A program made the position numbers and the translations under genes. DNA of 64,000 nucleotides, taken from positions 20,221,287 to 20,285,286 of the forward strand of contig NC_067195.1 in assembly GCF_000699445.3 (NCBI RefSeq), read 5' to 3'. Position 1 is the stretch's first letter. The number at the start of each line of letters is the position of its first letter. The notes beneath the pieces are model-generated. The model worked only from the letters and a program-made list of their open reading frames with translations. It was not told the DNA's origin and did no database searches. Below, one piece after another: positions 21,227 through 32,948 of the stretch. This stretch comes from Schistosoma haematobium. Lineage: Eukaryota > Platyhelminthes > Trematoda > Strigeidida > Schistosomatidae.

Positions 21227-22241
21227 TTAGAATTTGGGAGAACACAGAGAGTGGATGCACCTGCGCCATTGCAAACGATTTTGAGCCATGTCATTCAGGG
21301 TCTCTAACCATCGGTTGCTATCATCTCGTGGTCCCCAACCAGGTAGTCTACACCTACCAACATGACTCAGTCCACTTGTCAGTGACTTCATAGACTTGTG
21401 CCATGTTTTGGTTTGGCCGCCTCTAGCTTTCTTCCAACATACTCCTATACAACAAAACATCGCACATCGAGGCAGTCGGTCGTTGGGCATACGTAACACG
21501 TGTCCCAGTCATCTCAACTGATGAAGTTTCACCACTCCATCAATCGATTCGCCATCCTTACTTAGTACGCGTTTCCTAACAACTGTGTTACTTACTCGAT
21601 GGTCCCAGGATATACGAGCAATGTTTCGAAGACACCTATGAACGAATACTAGTAGCCTACGGATATCCTCTACTCTTACCGGCCATGTTTCACTGCCATA
21701 AAGTAGGACGGAACGAACTCCTGCGCAGTAAACACGTCCTTTGGTTGATAGACGGATATCTCGCCTACGCCATAAATGACGCAAGTTGGCAAAAGCTAGT
21801 CGAGCCTTCTGTATCCGTGCTGAGATTTCGTCACACACCAGACCACAAGGGCTGATGAGACTTCCAAGATAAGTGAAGCGGTCGACACACTCAACTACTT
21901 CACTCCCTATCACTAGTTCGGGTGTCGATGTAACCCAATCCTGAAGCAACATTTTGCATTTCGAGGGAGAGAATCGCACCCCAAACATCCTTGCATTGCT
22001 GTTTATAGTGGTCAGAAGACTCTGCATTCCGTCAGCGTCTTCACCAAATGTCATCCGCATATTCTAAGTCAATAGGTGAATCTCCCAGTAAAAGTTCAAC
22101 TCCTGGAAATTTAGATGAGGAAAGTGTTATTTCTAAAAGCACGTCAATGACAAAGTTAAACAAGAATGGAGAGAGTGGACAGCCCTGACGAACACCACTT
22201 GAGATAATCAATTCTGACGACAGTTCGCCATAAGCTCTCAC
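21227..22241 (-). pseudogene. RTE copy A reverse transcriptase catalytic and C-terminal parts
   Basis: The 22,041-22,241 frame has [20 protein letters not shown] and LEYADDI, then an 8-bp deletion (copy B reads [13 protein letters not shown]). 21,509-22,060 continues with [23 protein letters not shown] and LYGSETWPV, ending at TGA (21,509-21,511). The last ~90 residues ([14 protein letters not shown]...[13 protein letters not shown]) follow in the same frame to 21,227. Copies B and C share that TGA; an older fragment at 52,467 has TGG there. Confidence 0.88.
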
Positions 22242-22500
22242 TCGACCAGTTGTGTTCGAGTAGAGAGCCTTTATAAGGTTAATGTACTTCTTTCAGTGAC
22301 AAACACTACCATAGAACCTCACGATCAACAGAGTTGAATGCTGTCTTAAGGTCGAGAAATACCACGATTGTGGGGCGTCTGAATGTGTGTCTGTGTTCTA
22401 GGACCTGACTTGGTGTGAATATCTGGTCTACACAACCTCGTCCAGGTCGAAAACCAGTCTGGTTTTCTCTAACGTGTTCTTCACCAGCTTTGGTTAGGCG

Positions 22501-23031
22501 TCAAAGTATTATTGAAGCTAATATTTTAGACACTATGTTAGTCAAACTGATTCCTCTATGATTGTCACAAGAGGACTTTTGACCTTTCTTGTAGACTGGC
22601 ACAATCAGTGATTGAGACCAGTCAGATGGGATTACGTCCAGTTCCCAAATCCTACCTAAGACCTCGGTTAATCTCATTGCTAATACTGGACCACCATCCT
22701 TAAAAATCTCAGGAGTAAACCTGTCAGGGCCTGCTGCTCTCCCTTGCTTCAGATTTCCTATGGCTTTTTCAACTTCGTAAAGGGACGGAGGACCTACATT
22801 AACTTGCCATTCAGGTTGACTAGAGATCGTGGGAAACCAAAGTGTGGCTGAAGGCCAGTTGAACTGATCCCTAAAGTGTTCTGCCCATCGATCCAATCTC
22901 CTGGATTGAGAATGAATAATATGTCCACCTTTCTTTGAGATTGTTTCGCTAACGGCCGGGTTCCTAATTCCGGTTTCCTTAACGAGTCTGAACAATTGTC
23001 TGCTATTACCTATTACCACTGCCTTTTCCAC
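22501..23031 (-). pseudogene. RTE copy A reverse transcriptase, N-terminal part
   Basis: Reads [69 protein letters not shown] and [15 protein letters not shown], then an in-frame TGA where related elements read RRL. Copy B carries the identical TGA. Confidence 0.88.
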
Positions 23032-23512
23032 CTCTCTTGATTTCGCTACCCACCACTGTTCGTGATCATTGCGTAGGCTTCTTTTCAGCTTGTGCTTAAG
23101 CTGACTCCGCTCTTCATTATGTTCAGAGCCATGTGGAATGAGTCTCCGAGCATCTATCAGTGCGATAGATGCTGCTGCGATCCAGTGTTGCTCCCTAACC
23201 TTCTAGTTTACCTTACTAGCAGATATCACTGCTGTTTCCACAGCTTTTCGGATATCATTCCATGCTGCCTCAGGGTGGGCATCACATACATGGCTACTTA
23301 CTGTTTTTCTAGTTGTTCCTGAAATATACTCTTAGTTTGGCTATCATTAAACAGGACCCTAAGAGGTTTCCTTGCAGCGTCTTTCCTACGTCCAGTAAGA
23401 CCCAGGCAAATACGCGCTCGCACTAGAGCATGATCTGAATCTAAGCATGTGCTCCAGAATGAGCGACAGTCTTCTATCGAGCCCCTCCATCGGTGGCTGA
23501 TATCGATGTGAT

Positions 23513-24583
23513 CTATTTGGGTCCAACGTTGGGACGAATTAGGGGTCGCCATGTTAAAAGATGTTTTTCCTTATGCTTAAAGTTAGTATTTGCAAGGAAC
23601 AGGCGGTTATCTGAGCATAGCTGCAACAGACGGTCGCCATTATCTGTTCTTTGAGTCACGATGCTATAAGATCCACCTGGGTGTCTTTCTCTATCGCTTA
23701 GTGTACCTACTTGAGCATTAAAGTCACCGGCCACTATTACTACATCCGATCGCTTAGCTTTTCGGAGAAGGTCCGAAAGCTTTCTGTAAAACTCATCTTT
23801 TACATCATCCGAGCTGCAGTCAGTGGGAGAGTAGGCAGAGACGACGAAGAGGCAACGACGAGTGTCCCTATCTTTTCGGATTCTTACTGTTCCGTTTAGT
23901 CGGACAGCGCACAAACGACTGTCTACTGGGATCCACTCTAAGAGAGCTAGTTCTGCCCTAGGACTCAATGCTATACCTACGCCGGCGAGGCCACGGGAAG
24001 CAGAATCAGGGCTTGCAGATACACGAAGCGTAAATCGAGTCGGTTCTTTATTTTGGCATGGTGAGGTCAAATGAATGACGCTACTCGGATCCTGTATGCG
24101 CGTTTCGGAGACGCAGCACACATCGATGGCGCGAGATTCTAAAGTCCTAGCTAAGGAAGCCTGCTGTCCTATTTGGCAAAGTGTTCGTACGTTAAAAGCT
24201 CCTACGTGTAGTTTAGAGCGTGGTTTCAGGAGACCAGGAATGGCGTTCCACGTACTCGAATCGTTTGCCCTAGCGGTACGAGGTGATAAAGAGACGTGAG
24301 GAGGGTTAGTCGGGGAGATAAGAGAGGTATTAGAAGGTGTAGGAAGGATTTGAATGTGACCAGCTTGGTCTCGTGTGCTGTTACGGGTATGAGGGCTGAT
24401 ATCACTTCCCGGCTGCCCACACAGTGGAAGGGTATTTCTTGAGGAACCTGGAAAGGAAGTTGGATTAGTGTTGGTCTTGACGACCTGGGAGCGTGACCGC
24501 AGAGCCCAAGGGACAACTGCTTGAGGCCGGTCGCACACGGCCTTTTTGTGGAAGGTTTTTGACGTGTTAGCTCCGTTCTTCAA
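23513..24583 (-). pseudogene. RTE copy A endonuclease domain
   Basis: 356-codon frame. A Ser/Thr/Pro-rich leader is followed by an AP-type endonuclease: [50 protein letters not shown] and the catalytic [12 protein letters not shown]. It ends by frameshift in a C run (four C where copy B has five). The remainder (WTQIDHI...[16 protein letters not shown]) continues in the next frame at 23,298-23,552, then meets a TAA shared with copy B. Confidence 0.9.
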
Positions 24584-24894
24584 AGGGCCTTACCGCCGGA
24601 GACGGAAATCCGTGAGGTAAGGTGAGGTGTGACATTTTTAGGGTCGACCTTTTCTAACCCCACCCCTCCTTGTGGGAAGGCAGCATCGCTGTCATGCTGG
24701 TTGTCCGAGGGAAACACCTTACTGTTGTCACAGCCCTCTACAGTCAGCAGTACGACTTCGCCCTCAGACCTTGAGTTGCTGCTTTTAGTCTTACCGTTCA
24801 CCAATCGACCTGCCTGGCATGGTAGAACCTGCAGGAACATATGTTCCAGCCAATATAGCTCGGTTGGGTCATCACGATAGGCAAGCCCGACCAC
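24580..24894 (-). CDS. short leader ORF of RTE copy A
   Basis: 104-codon frame containing [29 protein letters not shown] and [12 protein letters not shown]. It is also open in copy B (ending at 47,353). Its TGA overlaps the TTG that opens the endonuclease frame by four bases (TTGA). It has no domain that I recognise. It could be a small ORF1 or simply the frame-shifted N-terminus of the polyprotein. Confidence 0.5.
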   Translation of the reverse strand: MVGLAYRDDPTELYWLEHMFLQVLPCQAGRLVNGKTKSSNSRSEGEVVLLTVEGCDNSKVFPSDNQHDSDAAFPQGGVGLEKVDPKNVTPHLTSRISVSGGKAL

Positions 24895-24933
24895 CGCGTC
24901 AAGGTAGCAGCTTCGGTCGGGGTTCTAAAAAAT

Positions 24934-25265
24934 GGTTCATTTTAATTAAAACAAAACTACTCAGCCCATAAAGTCGTAACTGTTACTATTTAACCTGAAT
25001 AAAGTTCTCGTGATCAGGTATAATGAGACGACTGATGTCGATAAGTTTTTGCGGCGAGAGTCTAGTTTAGGGACGACCTTTGAACGAATCTTAAATGACC
25101 TTGACAATTATTAGCCAATCAGAAGACAGTATAAAGTGAAAATATATTATAAGTAAGCAATGAATTACAGTGGATATTCTTCTTTTACACGATTTAAAAA
25201 CCTGTTAAGGTCTGATAAAGGTTCAGAGGTTCGGAATTCATAATGCATATGGTATAGAAACTCGT
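24934..25265. other. no recognisable gene
   Basis: AT-rich, no classifiable content. Confidence 0.45.
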
Positions 25266-25378
25266 CCATAGGGTTAGGGTTGTAGCCTAGGGTTAGGGTT
25301 TAGGGTTAAGGTTAGGTTAGGGTTAGGGTGCTAACAAGCGATCGGTTTACAACGGATTTTAGACGTTAGGGTTAGGGT
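25266..25378 (+). repeat. interstitial telomeric repeats (TTAGGG)n
   Basis: At least seven exact TTAGGG units plus variants (TTTAGGG, TTAAGG, TTAGG) occur in two blocks, 25,269-25,329 and 25,366-25,378. They are separated by a 36-bp spacer. A unit 'taacaagcgatcgg' follows both blocks (25,332 and 25,381). TTAGGG is the flatworm telomere unit. Confidence 0.9.
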
Positions 25379-25395
25379 GTTAACAAGCGATCGGG

Positions 25396-26114
25396 GGGCT
25401 GTGATACTGCCCGGGTGCCCAATCCGCGTACTCAAGGTCGAGAAGTCTTTCTCCAGGCGACAGATCCACACCGCCATTACTTACATCCATCAGAGCTGTT
25501 TCCAGAATGTCATCGATGGCAGAATTGAAGAGGAATGGTGAGATTGGGCAACCCTGTCTAACCCCACTGCTCGAATAGAACAATGGAGAAAGGTGGTTGT
25601 ATGCCCTCACTCTGCCTGAGGTGTTTGTATATAGGGCTTTTTAGGATGTTAATAAACATCTCATGCACACCCTTCTTCGATAGACAATCCCAGAAAACAG
25701 TCCTGTCCAACGAATCGAAGACAGCCCTGATGTCAAGAAACACTACGATTGTTGGCCTTTGATAAGTATGGCGGTGTTCTAACATTTGGCGAAGGGTGAA
25801 GATATGATCAATACATCCTCGACCAGAACGAAACCCAGCCTGCTCCTCGCGAGTCAATCTTACTCGGGTTTCGAACAACCTACGAAGTATGACGGAAGCC
25901 AATAGCTTGGACGCAATCGGAAGTAGACTTATCCCCCGATAGTTGTTACAGGAACGACGTGAACCCTTTTTAAAGATAGGGACAACTGTCGACTTATTCC
26001 ATGACGTTGGTACACTCTCTATTTCCCAGACCTTTGTAAACAACACAGTCAGTTCCTTAGCCAGAAAGTCACCACCATTTTAAAAAAGAGCCGGAGGTAA
26101 GTCATCTGGGCCCG
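25396..26114 (-). mobile_element. chimeric RTE (family D) / SINE fragment
   Basis: 25,423-26,114 is nearly identical to 33,853-34,544 of RTE copy D: reverse transcriptase with [50 protein letters not shown] and [13 protein letters not shown]. On the minus strand it passes directly at 25,422 into a 27-bp piece of the SINE (GGGCACCCGGGCAGTATCAC, ending at 25,396), next to telomeric repeats. It carries the same TAA after PPALF and the same extra A near 25,645 as copy D. Confidence 0.8.
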
Positions 26115-26280
26115 AGTTTCCACCGTAGGCGAGCTGCTGTGTAAGTCGAAAAATAAGGGCACAAAGTGGGAATAAAAGAGAGTGAATAAATGGCGTAAAA
26201 AATAATAATGTGAGTCGTTTGATTGTTGATCGAAGCGAGAATAGAGTTTTCAGTAAATACCATCGTTTTCATTATATTTG

Positions 26281-26712
26281 TGTGAGGGCTGTGATACTGC
26301 CCGGGTGCCCAAACCGAAACAGGTGGTTTTCTTAGGGGGCCACGCCCGGAGCCTTCGACCTGAAGGTCTGATCCACAAGGTAGTGGAGCATCGTGAGGAG
26401 ATGCAGTCCCATGGTAGCAGGTGACCAACGACTGGTTCATGCGCCATTTGCTCCCTCAGGGTACTGTAGCCCATGTGCACCATTGGTTTGGAATGAGGGT
26501 TTTCCAATCCCCCTAGATGGACTCTCCATGTCCACCAACCCGGTTAAAGCGCCAGACATTCGCTTTTCGTCCTCTCAATTTCGTAAACAACACCCATGGT
26601 GCGAGAAGGCAGTGAGTAGAACTTCCCTGGCAGAAGCTATATACGTGTAGCCATATGAGAGCATTTCGAGAGGGAGAGCGGACTCTCCCCACTCTCGGCC
26701 ATACCAGGGCAT
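26281..26712 (-). repeat. SINE-like retroposon, copy S2
   Basis: The most complete body of the family. It starts (minus) CCCTGGTATGGCC at 26,712 and matches 56,221 onward. It lacks the 3' LINE-like tail: homology stops at the CTCACACA near 26,281. 26,115-26,280, between it and the chimera, is unassigned. Confidence 0.8.
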
Positions 26713-27172
26713 TTGGGGGCACGGACGTTTTGATACAACTAATTTTTTAGTCAAATTCAAGTTTCATTGTAGCTCGTGGTTCAACTTGCGCTGATTCACC
26801 TTGTAGCAATACTGTTGAAGTTATTTATTTTTCATACTATCCGGATAGTATTTGCTTCTTTATTTTTTTTCACGGGCTTAATATTTTAAATGATTATTCG
26901 ATTTTTATCACTATTGATATTCATGCTGTTATTATTTCCCAGAATTTTCTTGTTTGTTCATCTTGAGCCATCGCCTGGCACATAGTGGTCTCTTCACTTC
27001 AGAAGTATTTGGTCTCGAAATAACAATACAGTAAATCGGTTTATTTCTCAATGGTTGGCGACTGTGGGACTTCCATCTCATCAATTATTCTACTCCGTGT
27101 TTTGTGGGGACATAAGGATTCTTTTACTTTTGGGACTTTTAAGTTAAATAAGCAGCTTATACATTCTTTTGT
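26713..27172 (+). other. upstream region of CABLES
   Basis: AT-rich 5' flank. No core promoter element stands out. In-frame TAA (27,149-27,157 area) precedes the start codon. The transcription start, or an upstream non-coding exon, cannot be placed. Confidence 0.35.
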
Positions 27173-27305
27173 ATGAGGAGCAAAAAGAGCCGTCATAAAT
27201 TAGCCGCTCTCAACTTTCTATCCAATATTTCTCTTGATGGGAGACATGAACATAAACCTAATGGAATTGGCTATCACTCTTCTGTCCCGTACATTTTCAG
27301 TGCTG
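27173..27305 (+). CDS. CABLES: CABLES exon 1
   Basis: Codes [20 protein letters not shown] then LDGR. The ALsFLtNISLDGR box is the conserved N-terminal signature of CABLES. ATG at 27,173 is the first Met after an in-frame TAA; a start further 5' by splicing is not excluded. Donor GTAAGT at 27,306; one base carried over. Confidence 0.85.
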
Positions 27306-30300
27306 GTAAGTATTTACGTTACTCTTGAAGCTTCTTTTAGAGATATATCAACTGAGTTACGATTCCACTCTATGTGATTAGCCACAGCACCGAGTTTCCA
27401 AACGGTTGCCTGGTTTTTCCGTAAACCATGTATCAAGACATAGAACTATATGGATGCTAGTTGTATGACTTAAAAGTATCATTTCGTTCATGTCTTTCTG
27501 TGTGCGAGAATTGAAGGTTCTCGAACGGGGTGTGTTAGTTTCCTCAGGCACCATTGGTAAGATCCTCAAATGCATAACTTTGATCTCAGCGACTGATAAA
27601 TAACTGGAAAATATTTATTTTGCAACCAGCTAACTTTTGCTGTAACCTATTACCTAACCAACAGAGTATATACCGACGTCCTGGTTTGAATAAGTACCTA
27701 ACTCTTCCAAAGGGCTACACTGTATACTCAAAACGCGATACGCTCCGCAGGGTCACGGATAAACTAATAACGGATGTTTTTTACGTTTTATAGTAAACAA
27801 GATATTTGTAGACGGATGTTTTATAATTTGCTTGTTAAATTGATTTGTAACTGGTTTTTTAAATGGATAGCGAGTATTTGTCTTTTACATGAAAAATGCT
27901 TTTAATTAATTCATAGTTAATAGTTGCATATGTTGACAGGTAAGTAAGGGTATGTAAATTTTTATTTATTTGTTTTTAGGACAAAATGGCACAAAAACTT
28001 CTCCAGTTAACTCTTCTTATGAGCAGCAAGTTAATGATACATTTCATGAAATATCTGAAGAATCAGTACCAACCAAGTTTTCGGGAGTACCTGAAAACAT
28101 CTTAAGTTCGGTGACATGTGCCCAGAATTATGCTTTATGCAATACTTTCGTGGACACGCATCTACAAAGCAATAGATCTCAAACATTTTCTAAGGTTTCT
28201 ATTTCAAATGTTTCCTCTTTATATGTTACAGATGTGCAACTGGGTAGTGAAAAGTATGTTAAATGTTAGCCACTTTTCTTTATTTATAAAATCTTTTAAT
28301 TCTTCGATACAGATTAATTTTTGTCATATTTTTCAACTATGTTTTAAACTGCTCCCAACTATGTGGTTATGTTTTCACCTTAATCTCACCCTGAATAGTA
28401 TATTCGTTGTTAGTTAATGTACTAATTATTCACCTAATTGTCACTGAATGTAATCACGTGTATGTGTATGTGATCATTAATCTAATTCAATTAATTGTAA
28501 TTTATGGCTATCATATGTGTTCAGTCAGTACGTTGAATTGTGGCTCATTATTATGGGCCCTCAGTTCACAACCACTCGGTCTTCGGTACATTTTTGCTTC
28601 TTTTTTAACAGGTGTAATGTATATATAATCCCCAAATAATCCTTGTGACTCAATAACCAATACACATATATGTACTTGAACACTGAACTATATTACTTGT
28701 AGGTGCAACTAATAATCTTTGCAAAATATTAATCAATAATAAGTTGACGTACTTAACTTTTAGCTACTCCTATTACATAAGCGATTAATATCCTGTCTAG
28801 TTCCCCAGATAAGAATACACTGAGCGGAGGATGGATCTGTGTTTATGTAGTCAGAAGTTGAGTATTAAAACTGCCAAGTCACACTTGCAGTTCCATTGTT
28901 ATTACTTCCCTAAAATATATCATAAGTCGTGAATTATGTATGCTAGAAGGTGAGTTGACCTGTTTCCAAACCTTTGGTGCTTTTAATGTTTAGAGATCAT
29001 GGGGCGTTAAAATCAGATAAAGCGGTTCCTGTTCTCTAATTTATGACAAACTCTCCCCAACTATCCTCCTATATTACTAGGTAACTTGTACTTTCAGGTT
29101 TCCAACTAGTGTCACTATGTTTATGAAATAGGCATGATCGCGGTCACTTAATTGATTGGTAAGACAAATAAAAGTTTGTAATAATCCAGTTAACCAGTGC
29201 GGCTCTTGTCTGGATGTATTGAAATTAAGTACTAGTTTCACAGACTCACTGGGTTTCCTCATAAGAAACAACAGATGATGAACTTATTCGTAGTATGATA
29301 TGTTGGACAAGATTTAGGCTTGACAGTCAGGTATCATTTTGATTGAAACTCGAGTGACGTATAAAATCTGTATCTCCTAATCTCTTACGCTTCAGTTGAC
29401 TTGTAATTACACTTATCTTCATGTACATTTTTTGTACCTAAGCACATCATTTTATTAACATGAACACCATGATACTACTGAAACATGTGAGTGCCAGAAC
29501 TAACTGTTATCCTAAGAAGCTATCTTTTAGTATTTGACTAAATCGTTAAGTCTCCATAAAAACGTCCCAACTCAATACCGACTGTTTACTAATAGAGATA
29601 ATAACTCATTTATGGGCAACCAACTTCTGTTTAACGTAATTTTTTCTCCCAGGTTGAATATATCTTTAAAATGAAGTGTAAATATTCCATGTGTTGTTAA
29701 TCGTAACTAGCTGATATTTCTTATTAGTTTCGCTAGTCGGTGTCACATATTTTTCAAAAAGTAATAATTTTTTATTCCAGACAAGAAAACTTCACCGATA
29801 AATCATCTTCGAACAAACTGTCAGTCAGTGAGTGGGACATGTTCTTTTAATATCCTATTTTTCAAACTGTTATTTTGTTGTGAAGCTCGTAAATACTAAT
29901 TTGACTGTCAGTATTGTATAAGTGATAACCGATTTCATCTGGTATATTGATTCAGCTCTATAGTGTCTTGTCGAAAGAACATTTATATTGGTATTAAAAC
30001 GTGTTCTAAATTTACACGTGAATGAAATCAATAATCAATGTTTAATGAATTTATCTTGGTTTCTAGGTGGCATCACTCCGTACCCAATTCATCACCAGAA
30101 CACTAGTCAATATCACATAGTATTACTAGTTATATGAGAAAGATTTATGTACTGCTTTTTTATTTCAATATATGTTCAATTTGTTTTAATTAATTTCTCG
30201 TAAAGTTATCTGTACAATATAATCGGATTTTAGGTATTTGAATGAGGAACTGAAGGTTGACATTAATCTTAATGTGTATTTATGTTTATGATATTACCTA

Positions 30301-32888
30301 GTTCACGTACCTGGAGTCCCCATTGTCATTTCTTGTAACCTCGCTAGTGTAGATATATGGTACATGCTACTTATGTCTGTCGACATTAGTATGCAACACC
30401 AGTCAAAAGTTGAATAGCTGACAGCAGAAGGCTAAGGAGATCGAACTGAAGAAAATAGAAAGGGAGATAGAAAGAAATTGTGAATTGGAAAAATCAGACA
30501 GAATGTAAAAGACAATTAATGGAAGATTTGCAAATAAAGCATTTAATGTATGGTTCTCATATTTTACGAAGACATCCTGTAATTCCGTATGTAATAATAA
30601 ATGGGTTGTCCTCACCCGTGTTCTCGTTCATTGCAGATATAGCATTACTTTCATAAGCAGAACAAGCTTGAATGTAAGTCGATGAAAAGCCCACGGAATA
30701 TTGTGGGTAGCGAAAGCAGAAGAGATGAAAAAGTTAGCAACGAAAGGTAACAGTTGACAACTGTTCAGATCTATCAAGGAAACGATATTAAAAATCGGTC
30801 TGTTAGTGAAAGTATCTCGGAAAAACATGGAATTATTATTCACTCTTAACCATGGAGATTGGACCTATGAGCAGAACACTTTAGGGAATGGTTCAACTGG
30901 CCTTCAGCCATACTTCAGTTACCCACTATCTCCGAGCAATAGGAATGATAAATTGATATATGTCTTCCAACTCTTAGTAGGGTTGCAAAGGCTACAGGAG
31001 ATCTAAAGTGACGGAGGGCATCAGAGCCTTATGGACTAACCCCTGAGAGGATGATGGTCCAGTTTTAGCAGTCAGATTAACTGAAATATTAGCTAGAATC
31101 TGAAATCTGAACATAATCTCATCTGACTGGTCTCGATCTCTGAAAGGACGAAAATCTCCTTATGACAATCACAGAGGAATCAGTTTAGCTAATAGTGTCT
31201 AAAATATTGGCTTCAATAATACTTCGATGCCTAAATAGAGCTCATAAATAGCAAACCCAAGAAAATCAGGCTGGTTTCAGACGTGGACTTTAATGTATGG
31301 ACCAAATATTCACGCTTCAGCAGATTCTGGATTATAAACATACTTTTCGACATCTGACAGTATTTTTATTCCTCGACGTTAATATAAGGTTCGACACTTG
31401 ATTGGGAGGTTGTGTGGCAGTCTATCATTGAAAGGCGTACCGAAGAAGTACATCAACTTTGTACAGGCTCTCTACTCGAACACTACTGGTCGAGTCAGAG
31501 CTTATGGCGAACTATTGTCAGAATTGGTTGCTTCAAATGGTGTTCGTCAGTGCTGTTCACATTCCCCATTTTTACCTAATTGTATCATATACTTGCTTTT
31601 AGAGAAAACATTTATCGTCTGAATTTTGGGGTAGTTTCCATAGATATAGAGAGTTCATCATTTGCGCATATATATTGGCGCTCTCTTGTACCAATATTTA
31701 TGTATTCAAATAAATAAATAAATAAATAAGAATTTTGGGGTTGATCTACCAGGAGATTCACGTGACTTAAAATACGCAGAAGATATAGTTCTATTTGATC
31801 AAGACATCAAAGAAATAGTTGTCTGACCATTTTAGGCAAGAATACCAGTATGTTCAGGATGCTACTCTATCCCACCAAATGCCAAGTATTGCTTCAGGAT
31901 TGACCCGCGTTAGCGCCTAAATTGATGATAGGGAGGGAAGTAGTTGAACGTATCGACCGTTTCACTTATCGTGGGAGTCTCGTCAGTGCTGATGGTCTGT
32001 TGTCTGACGAAATCTCGCCACGGATTCAGAAGACTCGATTATCTTTTGCCAACCTGCGTCACTTGTGATGTTAGCGAAATATACCCATAGGTATCATACT
32101 CATCCCAAAACCTGAAAGCTGTGTCTCATGTTCATTCATTCAGTCGTAATCAACATTAACTGGCAATGAAAACCACTGAAGGTGTCACGTATGCGCAATG
32201 TTATTCAACGCTACCGTCCGAAACCTCTACTCAAACATAGAATACAAAGGCAATTTAATCAGAAGTAGAGAACGAAGGTATATTTGAGTCGCTGTCGATG
32301 TGTATTTGATCCAATCTGACTAATTGCCATAAGAGATGTACAACACGGCATATTCAAATGGGATTAGGTGCGTTAATTAAAATTAATAAGATCAGCATCA
32401 GTGTTGAATGCTTACAAACTTTATTTTGGGAATTTATTAACCACGACATTATTTTCAATTTTCTCAAACCAATATTCCTAAATTACTTGACCTAACGTTA
32501 TTTCATATAAAAGAGTTAGCCCTATTTCACAACTTTATTATTTCTCTTTTAATATTCTTATTTAGCTACTGATTCGTCTAATCGAATCACTGAAATGCAA
32601 CCTAAGACTAATTTTAAAATTAAACTATCCCATGAATCTGGTAATATCAGTTTGGAAGACATAAAAGGACTGTGTAAAATGAATCCAAAATCAATACAAA
32701 CTAATGCGTTATCCATAATTTCCAAACGGTATGTTAATATTTATTTATTTGTTTGAACACATAAACATTGGTATAAGGGAGCACCAGATACATATGCGCC
32801 ACATAATAATAATGAGGTCGTTAAGAGATAGAGGATGTAAAGTGCGTATAATAAAAAGAACAACGGACAGAGATTAGTGTATGAGCGT

Positions 32889-32948
<60 letters not shown>

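Larger units (their letters stand above)
20999..24922 (-). mobile_element. RTE-clade LINE, full-length copy A (SR3/Perere-3-like)
   Basis: 3.92 kb flanked by an 11-bp target-site duplication TTCTAAAAAAT (20,988-20,998 and 24,923-24,933). The 5' end starts CCCCGACC; the 3' end is a short (ACTG)n tail. The order on the minus strand is a short leader frame, an endonuclease, a reverse transcriptase and a conserved C-terminus. It is nearly identical to copy B (47,012-50,950) and shares several of its inactivating mutations. It also has an 8-bp deletion beside the YADD catalytic box and a lost C near 23,565. Confidence 0.93.

Noticed and set aside
25266..25378. True chromosome end
   Set aside because: Repeats are few, degenerate and internal, with host gene sequence on both sides.
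28244..28253. Alternative CABLES exon 2 donor GTAGTG at 28,244 joining directly to exon 4
   Set aside because: It gives a valid frame, but the stronger GTATGT donor plus exon 3 also fits. I kept the micro-exon model and note the alternative.
32889..32946. (AAT)n run coding poly-isoleucine frames
   Set aside because: Microsatellite inside a LINE 3' UTR; the frames are artefacts.
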